Below are positions 61,891 to 64,000 of a stretch of DNA of 64,000 nucleotides, one piece after another. Both the position numbers and the translations under genes were made by a program. The notes below the pieces were generated by a model. It made no database searches, was not told the origin of the DNA, and saw nothing but the letters and a program-made list of their open reading frames with translations. Positions within the stretch are counted from its first letter, which is position 1. Every line of letters begins with the position of its first letter. The stretch is from Ashinkailepas kermadecensis (taxonomy: Eukaryota > Arthropoda > Thecostraca > Neolepadidae), in assembly GCA_034440615.1 (NCBI GenBank), contig JAOTOM010005148.1:534001-598000 (forward strand). Direction: 5' to 3'.

Positions 61891-62199
61891 CACTGATCCA
61901 TCTTGGGAAACTCGATCTTCAGGTGCCTGTCTGATGAACTGGTTGACTTGACGCAATTGTTGCTCAATGAAATATAGGGCAGTGCCATGATCAACTGCCT
62001 TGCCCATGGCAACATCATAAAACGATGTGAACTTATGATTCACAATACTTTTATTGCATCTCATTCGATGTTGATATACTTGTATTTCTGCTACAATGCA
62101 GGGTATTATAGCATTTCTATACCAAGTAAGATAAAAATACGTGAATAGTGCGTGGATTCTTCGTTCAGCAACTGTCCAGTCAAAATGTTTCAATTGATG
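61891..62199 (-). CDS. Candidate internal exon, unknown protein
   Basis: An open stretch of exactly 103 codons lies between GATTACAG|CATCAATTG (acceptor at 62200-62201) and GATCAGTG|GTAAGTAG (strong donor at 61889-61890), phase 0 at both ends. The peptide looks genuinely protein-like: HFDWTVAERRIHALFTYFYL, AEIQVYQHRMRCNKSIVNHK, FTSFYDVAMGKAVDHGTALY and FIEQQLRQVNQFIRQAPEDR. I do not recognise the family. The acceptor lacks a good pyrimidine tract, which lowers confidence. An in-frame TGA lies just upstream of the acceptor, consistent with an exon edge. Confidence 0.5.
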
Positions 62200-63253
62200 C
62201 TGTAATCATCATAGCCCTGTATTCTTTAGTTTGCTTTGTATCTGCCAGCCACATTTGCCATTTTCCTGTCGCTTCCAGAATGAATTAATCCATGGAGGTG
62301 GTACTACAATTCAATATTATTTATTTTGTTCCAGGCCATAGACGTGTTTTAAAGCGGTTCTTTTTTTTTATTTGTCTTGCTTTTTGTTTCCTGCCTCTTC
62401 AAACACGTACTTAACAACCATATCACCACCGGCACGCAACGTAATTGCGTACTCAGCTCAGCATCGTCGATGTTTCTTTTGAGCATGCACGAAAATCTGT
62501 ATAGAACCAATTTTTGGTGATTCTCCGCATGCGTAGTGCTCACTAAAATGCGTCGTACTCAGAACAAGCTATGAAACTTGCCCCAGGAAGAGAAGCTGTG
62601 TTGCATGGCAATATTTTATTAACAAGTTTACACCTGGTACAATATACTGATATTCTGATCATTGGGAACTGAACCCCATTGACCTGGCTAGGTGGCGTAT
62701 CCCTACCCAGTCCCGAGTACAGCGAACAATACACGGGGTCATTCGAAAGCTCATTGACCTAGGCTAGGCATAACAACAGTAAATTCTGGCACATATCGTT
62801 CTTTATGCGGTGCAGGCGTCAGCAGGAATCCCCAACGAGCAAGCCATATTACGCCATTGAATGCGCTTCGTTCCGCTATGTACAACGTAATTATATTCTC
62901 GCTTTGCAGGGCTGCTGGACATCGGGGATATTGCAAAATACACAGCTGCAGAGACGGACGGCCAAACTTCGTTTCGGAGCACTACACGGAAGGCTTCCAG
63001 TCGCCGCCGGTCAAATAGTACGCACTCAAGACACAGGTCACACCAAGAATAAAAAGGCCTATCAAGAAATAAATGCCTCGCTAAGGTATGGATGGACAGT
63101 TAAATAGGAGACGCGCCGCCTGCTGCCGCGCGCTCGTATGGCAGTCCAGCGCGCACACTCAGATATCACACAGCACGACGCCCTGCCGGCAGTCCCGCAC
63201 AACAGCAGTATCGATATCACTCGACAGGTGGCTCTGCGAGCTTGAGCCACCGG
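62200..63253 (-). other. Probable Shroom 3' untranslated region and flank
   Basis: This DNA lies directly 3' of the Shroom stop. The first AATAAA on the minus strand is at 62615-62620, about 635 bases after the stop, and is a candidate polyadenylation signal. Plus-strand frames in this stretch (62805-63107) have no convincing domain. Confidence 0.4.
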
Positions 63254-63499
63254 TCACGTCTGCGTGAGCGCGGACAGCTGCTCCTCTCCGAGCCGCAGCT
63301 TGTCGTCGATCTCGCGCGAGTCCATGATCAGCTTGGCCTTCATATGGATGAAGTGCTGGTAGTCGGCGTACTCGTCCGACGTCAGGCAGCCGTTGAGGAA
63401 CGCGTCCACCTGCCGACTGCGCCGGTCGATGCTCTGTTTCAGCTTCCGCGCCTCCTCCAGCTGTTCGCACAGCTTGTCCCGCTTGCTGGTCAGGTTCGC
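63254..63499 (-). CDS. shrm: Shroom-family protein, last coding exon (ASD2 C-terminus)
   Basis: The exon opens after CGATCCCAG|GCGAAC (acceptor AG at 63500-63501) and encodes 81 residues plus TGA (63254-63256). The peptide contains KRDKLCEQLEEARKLKQSID, RRSRQVDAFLNGCLTSDEYA, DYQHFIHMKAKLIMDSREID and DKLRLGEEQLSAL. This spacing (KR..L..QLEEA..LK.SIDRR, then DY.HF..MK..LI...RE.DDKL.LGEEQL) is the end of the Apx/Shroom domain 2, the conserved coiled coil by which Shroom recruits Rho kinase to apical actin for cell constriction. It also ends near the protein C-terminus, as in known Shrooms. Upstream exons, with any PDZ and ASD1 domains, must lie to the right of the window. The family call is strong; orthology is inference. 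Confidence 0.92.
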   Translation of the reverse strand, partial: ANLTSKRDKLCEQLEEARKLKQSIDRRSRQVDAFLNGCLTSDEYADYQHFIHMKAKLIMDSREIDDKLRLGEEQLSALTQT

Positions 63500-63973
63500 C
63501 TGGGATCGAGAGCGTCACGTTATTTTTTGCGGGCCCGCGACGCACAAAGCAATTGAGGTCACATGACGTCGCGCGGAACCGAACCCGTACCTGCCTCCCA
63601 GACGCTCAGCATAACCACTTCAACCTTCCATCGAGGGACAGGTGGCAATGGCGCACCGTAGAACACTACGTCACACCACAAGACATCTCTGTGTCGCAGG
63701 ACATCCACTGTCGGACCGTGCCACGTAACCCTTCGCTAGCCACACCACTCTCTTCAAAACATCCGGATCAGACCGCCACGGGCACATTGGCCCGTGTCGC
63801 AGACCCCGCGTCACTAATCCGACGCCGAGTCTCGAGTGTTGACAGGCGGGGCAGTGAGCGGATCCCAGACAAACACGACGTGACTCACCAGCTCCCCGTC
63901 CCTCACCCCCCCCCCCCCCCACACACACACATGCTGTCGGGTCAGGTCGCGGAGGGGCTCACTTTCCCGCCGT
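63500..63973 (-). other. Intron upstream of the last Shroom exon
   Basis: No further ASD2-coding exon is found up to the window edge. A poly-C/CA run lies at 63907-63931. AAA|GTGAGC on the minus strand near 63960 could be a splice donor, but the codons before it do not match ASD2. Confidence 0.5.
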
Positions 63974-64000
63974 CAAGCCTCACCGTGTCGGTGAGGCTTG
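63974..64000. repeat. 12-bp-arm inverted repeat at window edge
   Basis: CAAGCCTCACCG-TGT-CGGTGAGGCTTG is a perfect hairpin that reaches the last base, so it may be longer outside the window. Confidence 0.85.

Noticed and set aside
62805..63107. Plus-strand THAP-like frame (PNFVSEHYTEGFQ)
   Set aside because: Lacks the C2CH zinc residues and the usual spacing; it lies in the probable Shroom 3' region.

Overview
The window reads as animal nuclear DNA, most likely from an arthropod. There are no bacterial-style operons. Genes appear only as intron-bounded exons. Microsatellites, minisatellites and decayed transposons fill most of the space, and short TTAGG-type runs (the common arthropod telomere unit) occur at 59.02-59.12 kb. 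I cannot name the species. A crustacean-like genome is my guess from the repeat style, not a result.

The best-supported host gene is at the right end, on the minus strand: the last coding exon (63254-63499) of a Shroom-family protein, ending in the C-terminal half of the ASD2 (Rho-kinase-binding) coiled coil. Its upstream exons lie beyond the window. Two weaker coding pieces are a frame-broken SWIM zinc-finger exon (57605-57912, plus) and an unassigned 103-residue open exon with splice sites at both ends (61891-62199, minus).

Layout. 0-18 kb: six tandem arrays, most of them GC-rich, with units of about 20, 55-60, 47/53, 14, 62 and 30 bp, separated by gene-free DNA. 18-29 kb: mostly empty, with a perfect 110-bp-arm palindrome made of Penelope-type terminal sequence, a decayed CR1-like reverse transcriptase tail, and long TA and pyrimidine microsatellites. 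29.5-35.2 kb: a nest of three elements. A non-LTR retrotransposon RNase H/zinc-knuckle ORF is split by a 4.8-kb long-terminal-inverted-repeat DNA transposon (TA target duplication), which is itself entered by a 480-bp hAT-like MITE (8-bp duplication). 42.9-46.0 kb: a second, related long-TIR element that still holds a broken transposase-like gene. 46.1-46.8 kb: SINE, short retrotransposon-tail and palindromic insertions. 49-49.5 kb: a retrotransposon ORF1 zinc-knuckle fragment abutting a Penelope terminal repeat. 56-62 kb: two Penelope-like copies, one with an intact GIY-YIG endonuclease region and one with that region deleted.

Most of what can be read here is therefore transposon history, with target-site duplications clear enough to order several insertions. 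The most unusual signals are 8-bp-phased arrays of nuclear-receptor half-sites (AGGTCA) in both inverted repeats of the 4.8-kb element, and hammerhead-ribozyme-like cores in two Penelope terminal repeat families. Many long open frames, including the longest (about 600 codons), are artefacts of stop-free tandem repeats.
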